DNA from: Streptomyces coeruleorubidus
GTDB taxonomy: Bacteria; Actinomycetota; Actinomycetes; Streptomycetales; Streptomycetaceae
Length of the DNA: 64,000 nucleotides
Assembly: GCF_028885415.1 (NCBI RefSeq)
Contig: NZ_CP118527.1
Location: 4,774,001 to 4,838,000, forward strand
Direction: 5' to 3'
Shown: piece by piece, positions 54,628-62,664 of the stretch
Numbering within the stretch: the stretch's first letter is position 1
Layout: the number at the start of each line of letters is the position of its first letter
Made by a program: the position numbers and the translations under genes
Notes under the pieces: generated by a model
Told to the model about the DNA's origin: nothing
The model's input: only the letters and a program-made list of their open reading frames with translations
Databases searched by the model: none

Positions 54628-55560
54628 ATGCCAGCGAGCTATGCGTATCTCGGCCCCGAGGGCACCTTCACCGAAGTCGCCCTGCGCACGCTTCCCGAGG
54701 CCGCCACCCGGGAGCTCATCCCGTACGTGTCCGTCCAGTCCGCGCTCGACGCGGTACGAGCCGGCGAGGCCGAGGCCGCGTTCGTGCCGATCGAGAACTC
54801 GGTCGAGGGCGGCATCACCACCACCCTCGACGAGCTGGTCGCCGGCGCGCCGCTGATGATCTACCGCGAGGTGCTGCTGTCGATCACCTTCGCGCTGCTG
54901 GTCCGCCCGGGCACCAAGCTGTCCGACATCAAGACGGTCTCCGCCCACCCGGCCGCCCAGCCGCAGGTGCGCAACTGGCTGAAGAAGAACCTCCCGGACG
55001 CCCACTGGGAGTCGGCCGCCTCGAACGCGGACGCCGCCCGGCTGGTCCAGGAGGGCCAGTACGACGCCGCCTTCGCAGGCGAGTTCGCGGCCGCCCGCTA
55101 CGGCCTCGAAGCCCTGGAGACCGAGATCCACGACGCGGAGAACGCCCAGACGCGGTTCGTGCTGGTCGGCCGGCCCGCGCGTCCCGCGGCGCCGACCGGC
55201 GCGGACAAGACCTCCGTGGTGCTGTGGCAGCGCGACGACCACCCCGGCGGCCTGCGCGACCTGCTGGGCGAGTTCGCCACCCGCGGCATCAACCTGATGC
55301 TGCTCCAGTCCCGGCCCACCGGCGCGGGCATCGGCAACTACTGCTTCTGCGTCGACGCCGAGGGCCACATCTCCGACCGCCGGGTGGCCGAGGCCCTGAT
55401 GGGCCTGAAGCGGATCTGCCTCCAGGTGCGCTACCTCGGCTCCTACCCGCGCGCGGACATGAAGCCGGGGGATGTCCAGCCGCCGCGGCTGGGTACGTCG
55501 GACGACGAGTTCGTGGCGGCGGCGGACTGGGTGGCGCGGTGCCAGGACGGCCGGTTCTAG
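54628..55560 (+). CDS. pheA: Prephenate dehydratase
   Basis: A 310-residue enzyme. Prephenate dehydratase domain at 1-190 (AYLGPEGTFTEVALRTLPEA, FVPIENSVEGGITTTLDEL, SAHPAAQPQVRNWL), then an ACT regulatory domain (about 205-285: TSVVLWQRDDHPGGLRDLL, GINLMLLQSRPTGAG). It converts prephenate to phenylpyruvate for phenylalanine synthesis and is feedback-controlled through ACT. ATG 54628. The downstream intergenic region holds the DnaA-box cluster. Confidence 0.96.
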   Translation: MPASYAYLGPEGTFTEVALRTLPEAATRELIPYVSVQSALDAVRAGEAEAAFVPIENSVEGGITTTLDELVAGAPLMIYREVLLSITFALLVRPGTKLSDIKTVSAHPAAQPQVRNWLKKNLPDAHWESAASNADAARLVQEGQYDAAFAGEFAAARYGLEALETEIHDAENAQTRFVLVGRPARPAAPTGADKTSVVLWQRDDHPGGLRDLLGEFATRGINLMLLQSRPTGAGIGNYCFCVDAEGHISDRRVAEALMGLKRICLQVRYLGSYPRADMKPGDVQPPRLGTSDDEFVAAADWVARCQDGRF

Positions 55561-55607
55561 GACCGGTTCAGGGCGGGCTTCAGGCCGGTCGTACCTGCTG
55601 ATTGTCG

Positions 55608-55920
55608 TTATCCACAGAAGTTATCCACAGGTCCGCTTCTCGACCTGGGGACAAGTCGACAACGAAGCATGAAGCAGTCGACAAATCGCCCTACAGGCCC
55701 CTGATGTGTCCATCGACGGGCAGGTCACCCTTCGTCCACCGTTTTCCCTTGCGTAACTCTTCGGGGTGACCCATTTCCACTCGAAAGTGAGGGTAGGGCA
55801 GGTTTGCATCGGGAATTCTTCGGTGCGGACAGGCCTTCCGGAGTGATCAATTCCGAAGTCCACAGATCTTCCACACAGCCTGTGGATAACTCTTCGGCGG
55901 GTGTGGATCCCTGTGGACAA
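55608..55920. promoter_or_regulatory. Cluster of DnaA boxes between pheA and serS
   Basis: Two TTATCCACA (55608-55616, 55621-55629), TGTGGATAA (55881-55889) and TGTGGACAA (55912-55920, the streptomycete consensus on the minus strand). Weaker matches are at 55646-55654, 55856-55864, 55867-55875 and 55902-55910. DnaA-box clusters outside oriC (for example H69 in S. coelicolor) act as titration or regulatory sites. Identity with H69 is not established. The rest of the 542-base gap (55561-56102) has no gene. Confidence 0.75.
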
Positions 55921-56102
55921 CCGAGTCCCAAGTCCCGTTTCCCACAAGGGATTCGAGTCAATGCCGCGCCCTGCGGATGCCTCGTTCCGGGGAAAGAGGG
56001 TCGATTTATTGACACTGCACGCAATTCCCCCGTAACGGTACGTAAGCCACACCCGGAATAGTGAGTCGTGGGCGGTCATCCCACACCGGTAGCCTTGAGC
56101 GC

Positions 56103-57380
56103 GTGATTGACCTTCGCCTGCTCCGTGAGGACCCCGACCGTGTGCGCGCGTCGCAGCGCGCCCGTGGAGAGGACGTCGCGCTCGTCGACTCCCTCCTGTC
56201 TGCCGACGAGCGGCGCAGGTCGTCCGGCGTCCGCTTCGACGAGCTGCGCGCCGAGCAGAAGGCGCTCGGCAAGCTCATCCCCAAGGCCTCCGGAGACGAG
56301 AAGGCCGAGCTGTTGAAGAAGGCGGGTCAGCTCGCCGCCGACGTCAAGGCCGCCGACGCGGACCGCGACGCGGCCGCCGCCGAGACCCAGGAGCTCCTCC
56401 TCCGCCTCGGCAACCTCGTCCACCCGGACGTGCCCGTGGGCGGCGAGGAGGACTTCGTCACGCTGGAGACGCACGGCACGATCCGCGACTTCACCGCTGA
56501 GGGCTTCGAGCCCAGGGACCACCTGGAGCTCGGCCAGATCCTCGGCGCGATCGACGTCGAGCGCGGCGCCAAGGTCTCCGGCTCGCGCTTCTACTTCCTG
56601 ACGGGCGTGGGCGCCCTGCTGGAGCTCGCCCTGGTGAACGCGGCGATGGCCCAGGCCACCGCGGCCGGCTTCACGCCGATGCTGACCCCGGCCCTGGTCC
56701 GCCCCCAGTCCATGGCGGGCACCGGCTTCCTCGGCCAGGCCGCCCAGGACGTCTACCACCTCGCGAGCGACGACCTCTACCTGGTCGGCACGTCCGAGGT
56801 CGCGCTCGCGGCGTACCACATGGACGAGATCCTCGACGCCGAGAAGCTCCCGCTGCGCTACGCGGGCTTCTCGCCCTGCTTCCGCCGCGAGGCCGGCTCG
56901 CACGGCAAGGACACCCGGGGCATCTTCCGGGTGCACCAGTTCGACAAGGTCGAGATGTTCTCCTACGTGGCTCCGGAGGACTCGCAGGCCGAGCACCAGC
57001 GGCTGCTGGAGTGGGAGAAGCAGTGGCTGACCTCGCTGGAGCTGCCGTACCGCGTGATCGACGTGGCGAGCGCCGACCTGGGCGCCTCGGCGTCCCGCAA
57101 GTTCGACTGCGAGGCCTGGATCCCGACCCAGGGCAAGTACCGCGAGCTGACCTCGACCTCGGACTGCACCGAGTTCCAGTCCCGCCGCCTGTCGATCCGC
57201 GTCCGTGAGGGCAAGCAGGTCCGCCCGCTGGCCACGCTCAACGGCACGCTGTGCGCCGTGCCGCGCACGATCGTGGCGATCCTGGAGAACCACCAGCAGG
57301 CCGACGGCTCGGTGCGGGTGCCCGAGGTGCTGCGCCCGTACCTGGGCGGCCGGGAGGTCCTGGAGCCGGTGGCCAAGTGA
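56103..57380 (+). CDS. serS: Seryl-tRNA synthetase
   Basis: A 425-residue class II synthetase. The N-terminal antiparallel coiled coil that grips tRNA-Ser covers about residues 25-105 ([18 protein letters not shown] through [18 protein letters not shown]). The catalytic core has motif 2 ([18 protein letters not shown]) and motif 3 ([20 protein letters not shown]). GTG 56103 starts [10 protein letters not shown], as in orthologues; upstream codons lack an RBS. It overlaps the HAD gene by four bases. Confidence 0.96.
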   Translation: MIDLRLLREDPDRVRASQRARGEDVALVDSLLSADERRRSSGVRFDELRAEQKALGKLIPKASGDEKAELLKKAGQLAADVKAADADRDAAAAETQELLLRLGNLVHPDVPVGGEEDFVTLETHGTIRDFTAEGFEPRDHLELGQILGAIDVERGAKVSGSRFYFLTGVGALLELALVNAAMAQATAAGFTPMLTPALVRPQSMAGTGFLGQAAQDVYHLASDDLYLVGTSEVALAAYHMDEILDAEKLPLRYAGFSPCFRREAGSHGKDTRGIFRVHQFDKVEMFSYVAPEDSQAEHQRLLEWEKQWLTSLELPYRVIDVASADLGASASRKFDCEAWIPTQGKYRELTSTSDCTEFQSRRLSIRVREGKQVRPLATLNGTLCAVPRTIVAILENHQQADGSVRVPEVLRPYLGGREVLEPVAK

Positions 57381-58183
57381 CCACCGCCGGTTTCCCGTAC
57401 CAGCTGATCGCCACCGACCTCGACGGGACGCTGCTGCGTTCCGACGAGTCGGTGTCGCCCCGCACCCGTGACGCGCTCGCCGCGGCCACCGCGGCGGGCG
57501 CCGCGCACATCGTCGTCACCGGCCGCGCCGTCCCCTGGACCCGGCACATCCTCGACGACCTCGGCTACCAGGGGCTGGCCGTCTGCGGCCAGGGCGCGCA
57601 GGTGTACGACGCCGGCACCCACCGGCTGCTGACGTCGGTGACGCTGGACCGGCAGCTGGCCGGGGTGGCGCTGGCCAAGATCGAGGCGGAGGTCGGCCCG
57701 CTGTACCTGGCGGCGAGCCGCGACGGCCTGGACGGCGAGGTACTGGTGGGTCCCGGCTACGCGGCCCACGGCAACCTGCCCGCGACCCCGTTCACGGACG
57801 CGTCGGATCTGTGGACCGCGCCGCTGAACAAGCTGTACATCCAGCACCCGACGCTCTCGGACGACGAGCTGTGCGAGGCGGCCAGGCGCACCGCCGGCGG
57901 TTTCGTCACCGTCGTCATGGCGGGCGAGGGCATCGTCGAACTCCTGCCCCTGGGCCTGTCCAAGGCGACCGGTCTGTCCCTGGCGGCCCGCCGGCTCAAG
58001 GTGAAGGCGGCCGACACGATCGCCTTCGGCGACATGCCCAACGACATACCGATGTTCGCCTGGGCCTCCTACGGTGTCGCGATGGCGGACGCCCATGAGG
58101 AGCTGAAGGCGGTGGCCGACGAGGTGACGTCCTCGAACGAGGAGGACGGGATCGCGGTCGTGCTGGAGCGGTTGCTGGGCTGA
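57377..58183 (+). CDS. HAD-superfamily (Cof-type) phosphatase
   Basis: A 268-residue HAD hydrolase. Motif I is [13 protein letters not shown] (nucleophile Asp), motif II Thr is in VVTGRAVPW, and motif IV is [15 protein letters not shown]2-type cap lies between. Such enzymes dephosphorylate sugar phosphates or vitamin intermediates; the substrate is unknown. GTG 57377 overlaps the serS stop (GTGA), so translation is coupled to serS. A terminator-like hairpin covers its stop. Confidence 0.9.
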   Translation: MTTAGFPYQLIATDLDGTLLRSDESVSPRTRDALAAATAAGAAHIVVTGRAVPWTRHILDDLGYQGLAVCGQGAQVYDAGTHRLLTSVTLDRQLAGVALAKIEAEVGPLYLAASRDGLDGEVLVGPGYAAHGNLPATPFTDASDLWTAPLNKLYIQHPTLSDDELCEAARRTAGGFVTVVMAGEGIVELLPLGLSKATGLSLAARRLKVKAADTIAFGDMPNDIPMFAWASYGVAMADAHEELKAVADEVTSSNEEDGIAVVLERLLG

Positions 58184-58207
58184 ACGCCGGGCTCGTTGCC
58201 CGGTGTT
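58181..58207. terminator. Terminator after the HAD gene
   Basis: GAACGCCGGGC / GCCCGGTGTTC pair (11 bp, one mismatch) with a 5-nt loop; it begins at the stop codon and also lies just past the 3' end of the tRNA-like gene on the opposite strand. Confidence 0.6.
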
Positions 58208-58219
58208 CATGGCGCTCGG

Positions 58220-58325
<106 letters not shown>

Positions 58326-58594
58326 GGGTGGGCGGCCCACGCGAGTGCGATTCGCGTGCTCGAAGCGGCCGCCCCGGGCAGCTCCCCGTATGGGACGGGC
58401 TCCACGGAGGGGTAGCGACTACTCCGGAACCCGCCGCGGGCTGCCCTGAAGGGAGCTGGACGTACTGCCGTGCATGGGCATCGTCCCGCTCCTCTCCCAG
58501 AACGTGGCGCCGGACTCATCGTCCGGCAGGGACGACAACCACTCTGCCCGCCGGACGAATTGGGCGCCACTGAATAAATCGGCGGCCGGACCGG
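58326..58594. other. Gap upstream of the tRNA-like gene
   Basis: 269 bases without a gene. It holds the inverted pair CGCGAGTGCG/ATTCGCG (near 58338-58356) just upstream (minus strand) of the tRNA-like 5' end. Nothing else recognised. Confidence 0.3.
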
Positions 58595-58858
58595 CTAGCG
58601 CCTGCGCCACCTGCGCCTGCGGGCCTTGCTGAAGAACCAGCCCGCGGGTGGCTCGTCGGAGCGCCAGGGCTGTGGCTCCGGCTCCTCGCGGCGCCAGCGC
58701 TCGGCGAGCATCCGGGCGCGGGCGGACGGCTCGGAGGTATCGGCAGAGCGTATGAAGTCCTCGTCCAGGACGACGCCGTCGAGGTCGTCCCAGGTGCCGT
58801 CCCCGGACCTGGATCCGGACTGCCCGTGGTCGTCGTAGTGAGCCCTCTCGCCCGCCAT
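58595..58858 (-). CDS. Small charged protein upstream of ABC genes
   Basis: An 87-residue protein starting MAGERAHYDDHGQSGS and ending in a basic patch (KARRRRWRRR). The middle is acidic (DLDGVVLDEDFIRSADTS) and the C-terminal third is rich in Trp and Arg (RMLAERWRREEPEPQPW). GGAGGGG gives a good RBS for ATG 58858. No family recognised. It is a separate transcript from the ABC genes, which start further upstream and end at 58960. Confidence 0.65.
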   Translation of the reverse strand: MAGERAHYDDHGQSGSRSGDGTWDDLDGVVLDEDFIRSADTSEPSARARMLAERWRREEPEPQPWRSDEPPAGWFFSKARRRRWRRR

Positions 58859-58959
58859 CCCCGTCCCCTCCCAGCCGTCCAACTCCCGTGCGTTTCCTTA
58901 CATCCTGTTTGCCCAGTGTGCCCCGGCAGAGGTGAAGCCCCCGTCAAGGCCGGGGCACG

Positions 58960-59679
58960 TCACTCCTCGCCGGCGAGTGTCAGCGAGCGCAGCTTCTGAC
59001 CGGCGTACCAGGTGGCCAGCGCCGTGACGGCCACCAGCAGGACCGTCGCCGTGGTGAGGCCGACGTCCGAGGTCACCATGTCGCCGCCGGACACCTTCTG
59101 GGCCACGGCCAGCGCCCACTGCTGGACGCTCAGCGTGCGCGCGCCCGGCACCAGGGAGCCGAACAGGGCCTCCCAGACCAGCGCGTAGACGAGCCCGAAC
59201 ACCACCGCGTGCCGGGAGACCGTGCCGAGCAGCAGGAACAGGGCCGCGTAGGCGATGGACGCGACGAGTGCCGCCACCGTGTAGGCCACGGCGATCTGCT
59301 GGCCGTTGCCGTTCAGGATGAAGCCGGCGATGAGCGTCGGCACCGCGGAGAACACCATCGTCACCGCGATCGCGACGATCAGCTTGGTGAAGATGATCGT
59401 CGGCCGTTTGATCGGCTTGGACAGCAGGTACACCACCGAGCCGTCGTCGATCTCCGGCCCGATCGCGCCGGTCCCGGCGATGACGCCGATGATCGGCACC
59501 ATCGTGGCGAGGGCGAGGCCGCCGAGCAGATCCGCCGCCGTCTGGTCGTCCGCCCCGGCGAGGAAGCGCACCACCACCGAGATGGCGATGAGCAGCAGCG
59601 GCAGGGCTCCGAGGATGAGGGCCCGGCGTCGGCCGAGCAGGGCCCGGTAGGTGAGCCGGGCGACTGTGGGGTCGTACAT
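58960..59679 (-). CDS. ABC-2-type transporter permease
   Basis: A 239-residue membrane protein with six hydrophobic helices (ALILGALPLLLIAISVVVRF, GLALATMVPIIGVIAGTG, TKLIVAIAVTMVFSAVPTLIAG, AYTVAALVASIAYAALFLLL, AVVFGLVYALVWEALFG, TVLLVAVTALATWYAG). The YLLSKPIKRP loop before helix 3 is typical of ABC-2 permeases. It is the last of four genes and pairs with the 59689 ATPase, ten bases upstream. Confidence 0.85.
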   Translation of the reverse strand: MYDPTVARLTYRALLGRRRALILGALPLLLIAISVVVRFLAGADDQTAADLLGGLALATMVPIIGVIAGTGAIGPEIDDGSVVYLLSKPIKRPTIIFTKLIVAIAVTMVFSAVPTLIAGFILNGNGQQIAVAYTVAALVASIAYAALFLLLGTVSRHAVVFGLVYALVWEALFGSLVPGARTLSVQQWALAVAQKVSGGDMVTSDVGLTTATVLLVAVTALATWYAGQKLRSLTLAGEE

Positions 59680-59688
59680 CAGGGCCTC

Positions 59689-60600
59689 CTACGCCGCGAC
59701 GAGGTACGAGAAGACGGACTCGAGGGACTCGTCGGACGGCGAGACCGTGAGCAGCCGGATGCCGTGGTCCCTGGCCACCCGCGGCAGCAGGGCCGTGAAG
59801 CGGCCGAAGTCGACCGCCTGGATGCGCAGCGCGCCCTCGGCGAGGTCGACCTCGATGCCGGACGTCGACGGGTCGGCGATCAGCGCGGCCGCGAGGGCGC
59901 GGTCGTCACTGGAGCGCACCAGGTAGCGGTGCGGCCGGTCGGTCATCAGGCGTCGGATCTTGCGGAAGTCACCGCTGGCGGCGTGCCGGCCGGCGACGAC
60001 GACCTCGATGTGCCAGGCGAGTTGCTCGACCTCTTCGAGGATGTGGGACGAGAACAGCACCGTGCGGCCCTCGTCGCCCATGCGCCGCAGCAGGTCCATG
60101 AGCTGCATGCGCTGGCGCGGGTCCATGCCGTTGAAGGGCTCGTCCAGCAGGAGCAGCGACGGGTCGTGGACCAGGGCGGAGGCCATCTTCACGCGCTGGC
60201 GCATGCCCTTGGAGTACGTCTGGATCTTGCGGTCCTGCGCGTACTCCATCTCGACCGTGGCGAGCGCCTTCTGGGCCGCCTTGGCGCCCAGGCCGTGCAG
60301 CTCGGCGTTGGCGAGGACGAACTCCTTGCCGGTGAGGAAGTCGTACATCGCCTCCCGCTCGGGGACGACGCCGATGTGCTGGTAGATCTGCTCGTTGCGC
60401 CACACCGGCCGGCCGTCGAGGGTGACCGTGCCGGTGGAGGGGGCCAGGAAGCCGCCCATCATGTTGATGAGGGTGGACTTTCCGGCGCCGTTGGGGCCGA
60501 GCAGGCCGGTGACGCCGGGGCCGACGGTCATGGTGATGTCGTTGACGGCGACCACGTTGCCGAACCAGCGGGAGACGTGGTCGATGGAGAGCGTGGTCAC
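59689..60600 (-). CDS. ABC transporter ATP-binding protein
   Basis: A 303-residue ABC ATPase. Walker A GLLGPNGAGKSTLINMMGG, signature YSKGMRQRVKMA, Walker B LLLLDEPFNGMDP and switch His in LFSSHILEE. The C-terminal 80 residues are a regulatory domain (RYLVRSSDDRALAAAL). GTG 60600 overlaps the upstream permease stop (GTGA). Together with the flanking permeases it likely forms an export system. Confidence 0.93.
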   Translation of the reverse strand: MTTLSIDHVSRWFGNVVAVNDITMTVGPGVTGLLGPNGAGKSTLINMMGGFLAPSTGTVTLDGRPVWRNEQIYQHIGVVPEREAMYDFLTGKEFVLANAELHGLGAKAAQKALATVEMEYAQDRKIQTYSKGMRQRVKMASALVHDPSLLLLDEPFNGMDPRQRMQLMDLLRRMGDEGRTVLFSSHILEEVEQLAWHIEVVVAGRHAASGDFRKIRRLMTDRPHRYLVRSSDDRALAAALIADPSTSGIEVDLAEGALRIQAVDFGRFTALLPRVARDHGIRLLTVSPSDESLESVFSYLVAA

Positions 60601-61514
60601 AGTCCCACCTTCTTGTAGCGGCGCATCAGGAGGCCGTAGCTCGCCGCGATCAGGCCCAGGGCGAGGAGGACGTAGACGACGCCCTCGGCGTTGCTCGGGC
60701 CCACCCCGCCGGGGAAAGCGGAGGTGGCGCCCAGGAACGCGGACTGCACACCGTCGATGATCGTGATCGGCGAGAACAGGCCGATCCACGGCACGGCGTC
60801 GCCGCTGCCCTGTGCGTCGGCGATGGCCTGGAGGGTGGAGACCGCGCCGTAGGTGATGGTCACCACGGCGATCACGGCCGCGATGCCGAAGCCGCGGCGC
60901 GGGGTGAACGACGCGATGACGAGGCCGATACCGGCGAACAGCAGCGAGAGCAGTGCCACGGAGACCAGTCCTTGTGCGAATCCCTTGGTCTGGTCGGCGA
61001 AGTCGAGCTTGGCCAGCAGCGCGCCCACGTAGAGCACGAGCAGGGGACCGGCGGTGAGGATGAACAGCGCCGAGGCCAGCGCCGCGAACTTGGCGCGGAC
61101 GTAGTCGGCGGTCTCGATCGGCCGCGAGAAGTACAGCGGCACGGTCTTGAAGCGCAGGTCGCGCGAGACGGACTGGGGCGCCTGCGAGGCGACGTACAGG
61201 CTGATGACCGCCTGCATGACGATCGCGTAGCGCGTGTAGTCCACGGGCAGGGCGTTGGCCTTGGTGGCGACGGCGACGGCGACCATGATGGCCGCGGGCA
61301 CGCACATCACCACGAACAGCAGCATCGGCAGCACCTTGGACTTGACCGAGCGGCCGAGGCCGTAGGAGCCGCGCAGGGACTGCGAGTACAGCGAGCGGCG
61401 GGCGTAGGCGCGGCCCAGGCGGGGGCCGTCGTAGCTGCGGTAGCCGATGTTGTGGATGCGGGTCTGGTCACCCGGCGCCGGGGCGGATGTCCCCGTGGAA
61501 TGCTCAACCGCCAT
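60597..61514 (-). CDS. ABC transporter permease
   Basis: A 305-residue membrane protein with six helices (VLPMLLFVVMCVPAAIMVAV, AIVMQAVISLYVASQAP, ALFILTAGPLLVLYVGALLA, GLVSVALLSLLFAGIGLVIA, GIAAVIAVVTITYGAVS, YVLLALGLIAASYGLLM) and a soluble N-terminal region RIHNIGYRSYDGPRLGRAYA. The cytoplasmic SRPIETADYVRAK loop marks an ABC-2-like permease. ATG 61514 overlaps the upstream ATPase stop by 11 bases. Confidence 0.88.
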   Translation of the reverse strand: MAVEHSTGTSAPAPGDQTRIHNIGYRSYDGPRLGRAYARRSLYSQSLRGSYGLGRSVKSKVLPMLLFVVMCVPAAIMVAVAVATKANALPVDYTRYAIVMQAVISLYVASQAPQSVSRDLRFKTVPLYFSRPIETADYVRAKFAALASALFILTAGPLLVLYVGALLAKLDFADQTKGFAQGLVSVALLSLLFAGIGLVIASFTPRRGFGIAAVIAVVTITYGAVSTLQAIADAQGSGDAVPWIGLFSPITIIDGVQSAFLGATSAFPGGVGPSNAEGVVYVLLALGLIAASYGLLMRRYKKVGL

Positions 61515-62478
61515 GGCCGACCGCCTCCTTCCGCTGCTCGTGCTCGTCACTGCTCTTGAAGACCTCGGAGATGTGGTGCCGGCGCTGCTCCATGCGCACC
61601 AGGCCGAGGCCGAGGTCCGCGATCACGTCCCGGACCAGGTCGTAGGTCTCCTCGCCCTGGGCCGTGAGCAGCAGGATGTGGCCGGCGCCCGGCAGGCCGC
61701 TGCCGTCCTCGACGCTCACCCCGCGCGCGTGCAGCGCGTCGCGCACCGCGCGGGTGCCGTCCGGGTGCTCGTCGGTGTCGGTGACCTCGATCGCGAGGGT
61801 CGTCGTGATCTGGGTGAAGTCCGTGGTGGAACTGGAGCGCAGGAGCTTGCCGCCGTCGATGACGACGACGTGGTCGCAGGTGCGCTCCAGTTCGCCCAGC
61901 AGGTGCGAGGTGACCAGGACCGAGATGCCGAAATCCGTGTGGATCCGGCGGATCAGGCCGAGCATCTCGTCGCGGCCGACCGGGTCGAGGCCGTTGGTCG
62001 GCTCGTCCAGGAAGACCAGCTGCGGGTCGTGCACGAGGGCCTGGGCGAGCTTCACGCGCTGCTTCATGCCGGTCGAGTAGCCGCCGATGGGACGATAGCG
62101 CTCCTCGTACAGGCCGACGTGGCGCAGGGTGTCGGCGGTGCGCTCGCGCGCGGCGGTGGGCGGCAGGCCGGACATGCGCGCCATGTGGACGACGAACTCG
62201 GTGGCCGAGACGTCCGGCGGCAGGCAGTCGTGCTCGGGCATGTAGCCGACGCGCTCGCGGATGTCGGCGCCCTTGGTGGCGACGTCGAGGCCGAGCACTT
62301 CGGCGCGGCCCTCGGTGGCGGGGGACAGACCCAGCAGGATCTTGATCAGTGTGGACTTGCCGGCTCCGTTGGCTCCGACGAGTCCGGTCACACCGGGCCC
62401 GACGTCCACGGAGAGCCGGTCAAGCGCGGTCACCCTGGGGAACCGCTTGCTCAGGCTTTCGGTCGCGATCACAGTCAC
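61504..62478 (-). CDS. ABC transporter ATP-binding protein (first of the operon)
   Basis: A 324-residue ATPase with Walker A VGANGAGKSTLIKILLG, signature YSTGMKQRVKLAQAL, Walker B LVFLDEPTNGLDPVGRD and switch LVTSHLLGEL. The C-terminal part (about 215-324) is a CcmA-like accessory domain. GTG 62478 begins the four-gene overlapping operon, 61504-58960, of two ATPase/permease pairs. Substrate unknown; similar pairs export lipids or peptides. Confidence 0.92.
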   Translation of the reverse strand: MTVIATESLSKRFPRVTALDRLSVDVGPGVTGLVGANGAGKSTLIKILLGLSPATEGRAEVLGLDVATKGADIRERVGYMPEHDCLPPDVSATEFVVHMARMSGLPPTAARERTADTLRHVGLYEERYRPIGGYSTGMKQRVKLAQALVHDPQLVFLDEPTNGLDPVGRDEMLGLIRRIHTDFGISVLVTSHLLGELERTCDHVVVIDGGKLLRSSSTTDFTQITTTLAIEVTDTDEHPDGTRAVRDALHARGVSVEDGSGLPGAGHILLLTAQGEETYDLVRDVIADLGLGLVRMEQRRHHISEVFKSSDEHEQRKEAVGHGG

Positions 62479-62664
62479 GCTTCGAAGGTAGGGGCAGCGG
62501 TCGTGGCGGTCGTCACTCCGCAGAGCTGTCTTCAGGTCAACCTGGAGTAGTACGGGCCCTTAGGGGACCTGGTTCTTGAGAGTTACCACGACCGGGAACA
62601 CGCGCGGGACCACGCCGGGGAGCACTCTATTGACGAACTCTCTAACAACTGTCAGATTCGCCGG

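Noticed and set aside
55561..56102. Possibility that the DnaA-box region is oriC itself
   Set aside because: No dnaA or dnaN adjoins it and the box number is too low; oriC in Streptomyces lies between dnaA and dnaN.
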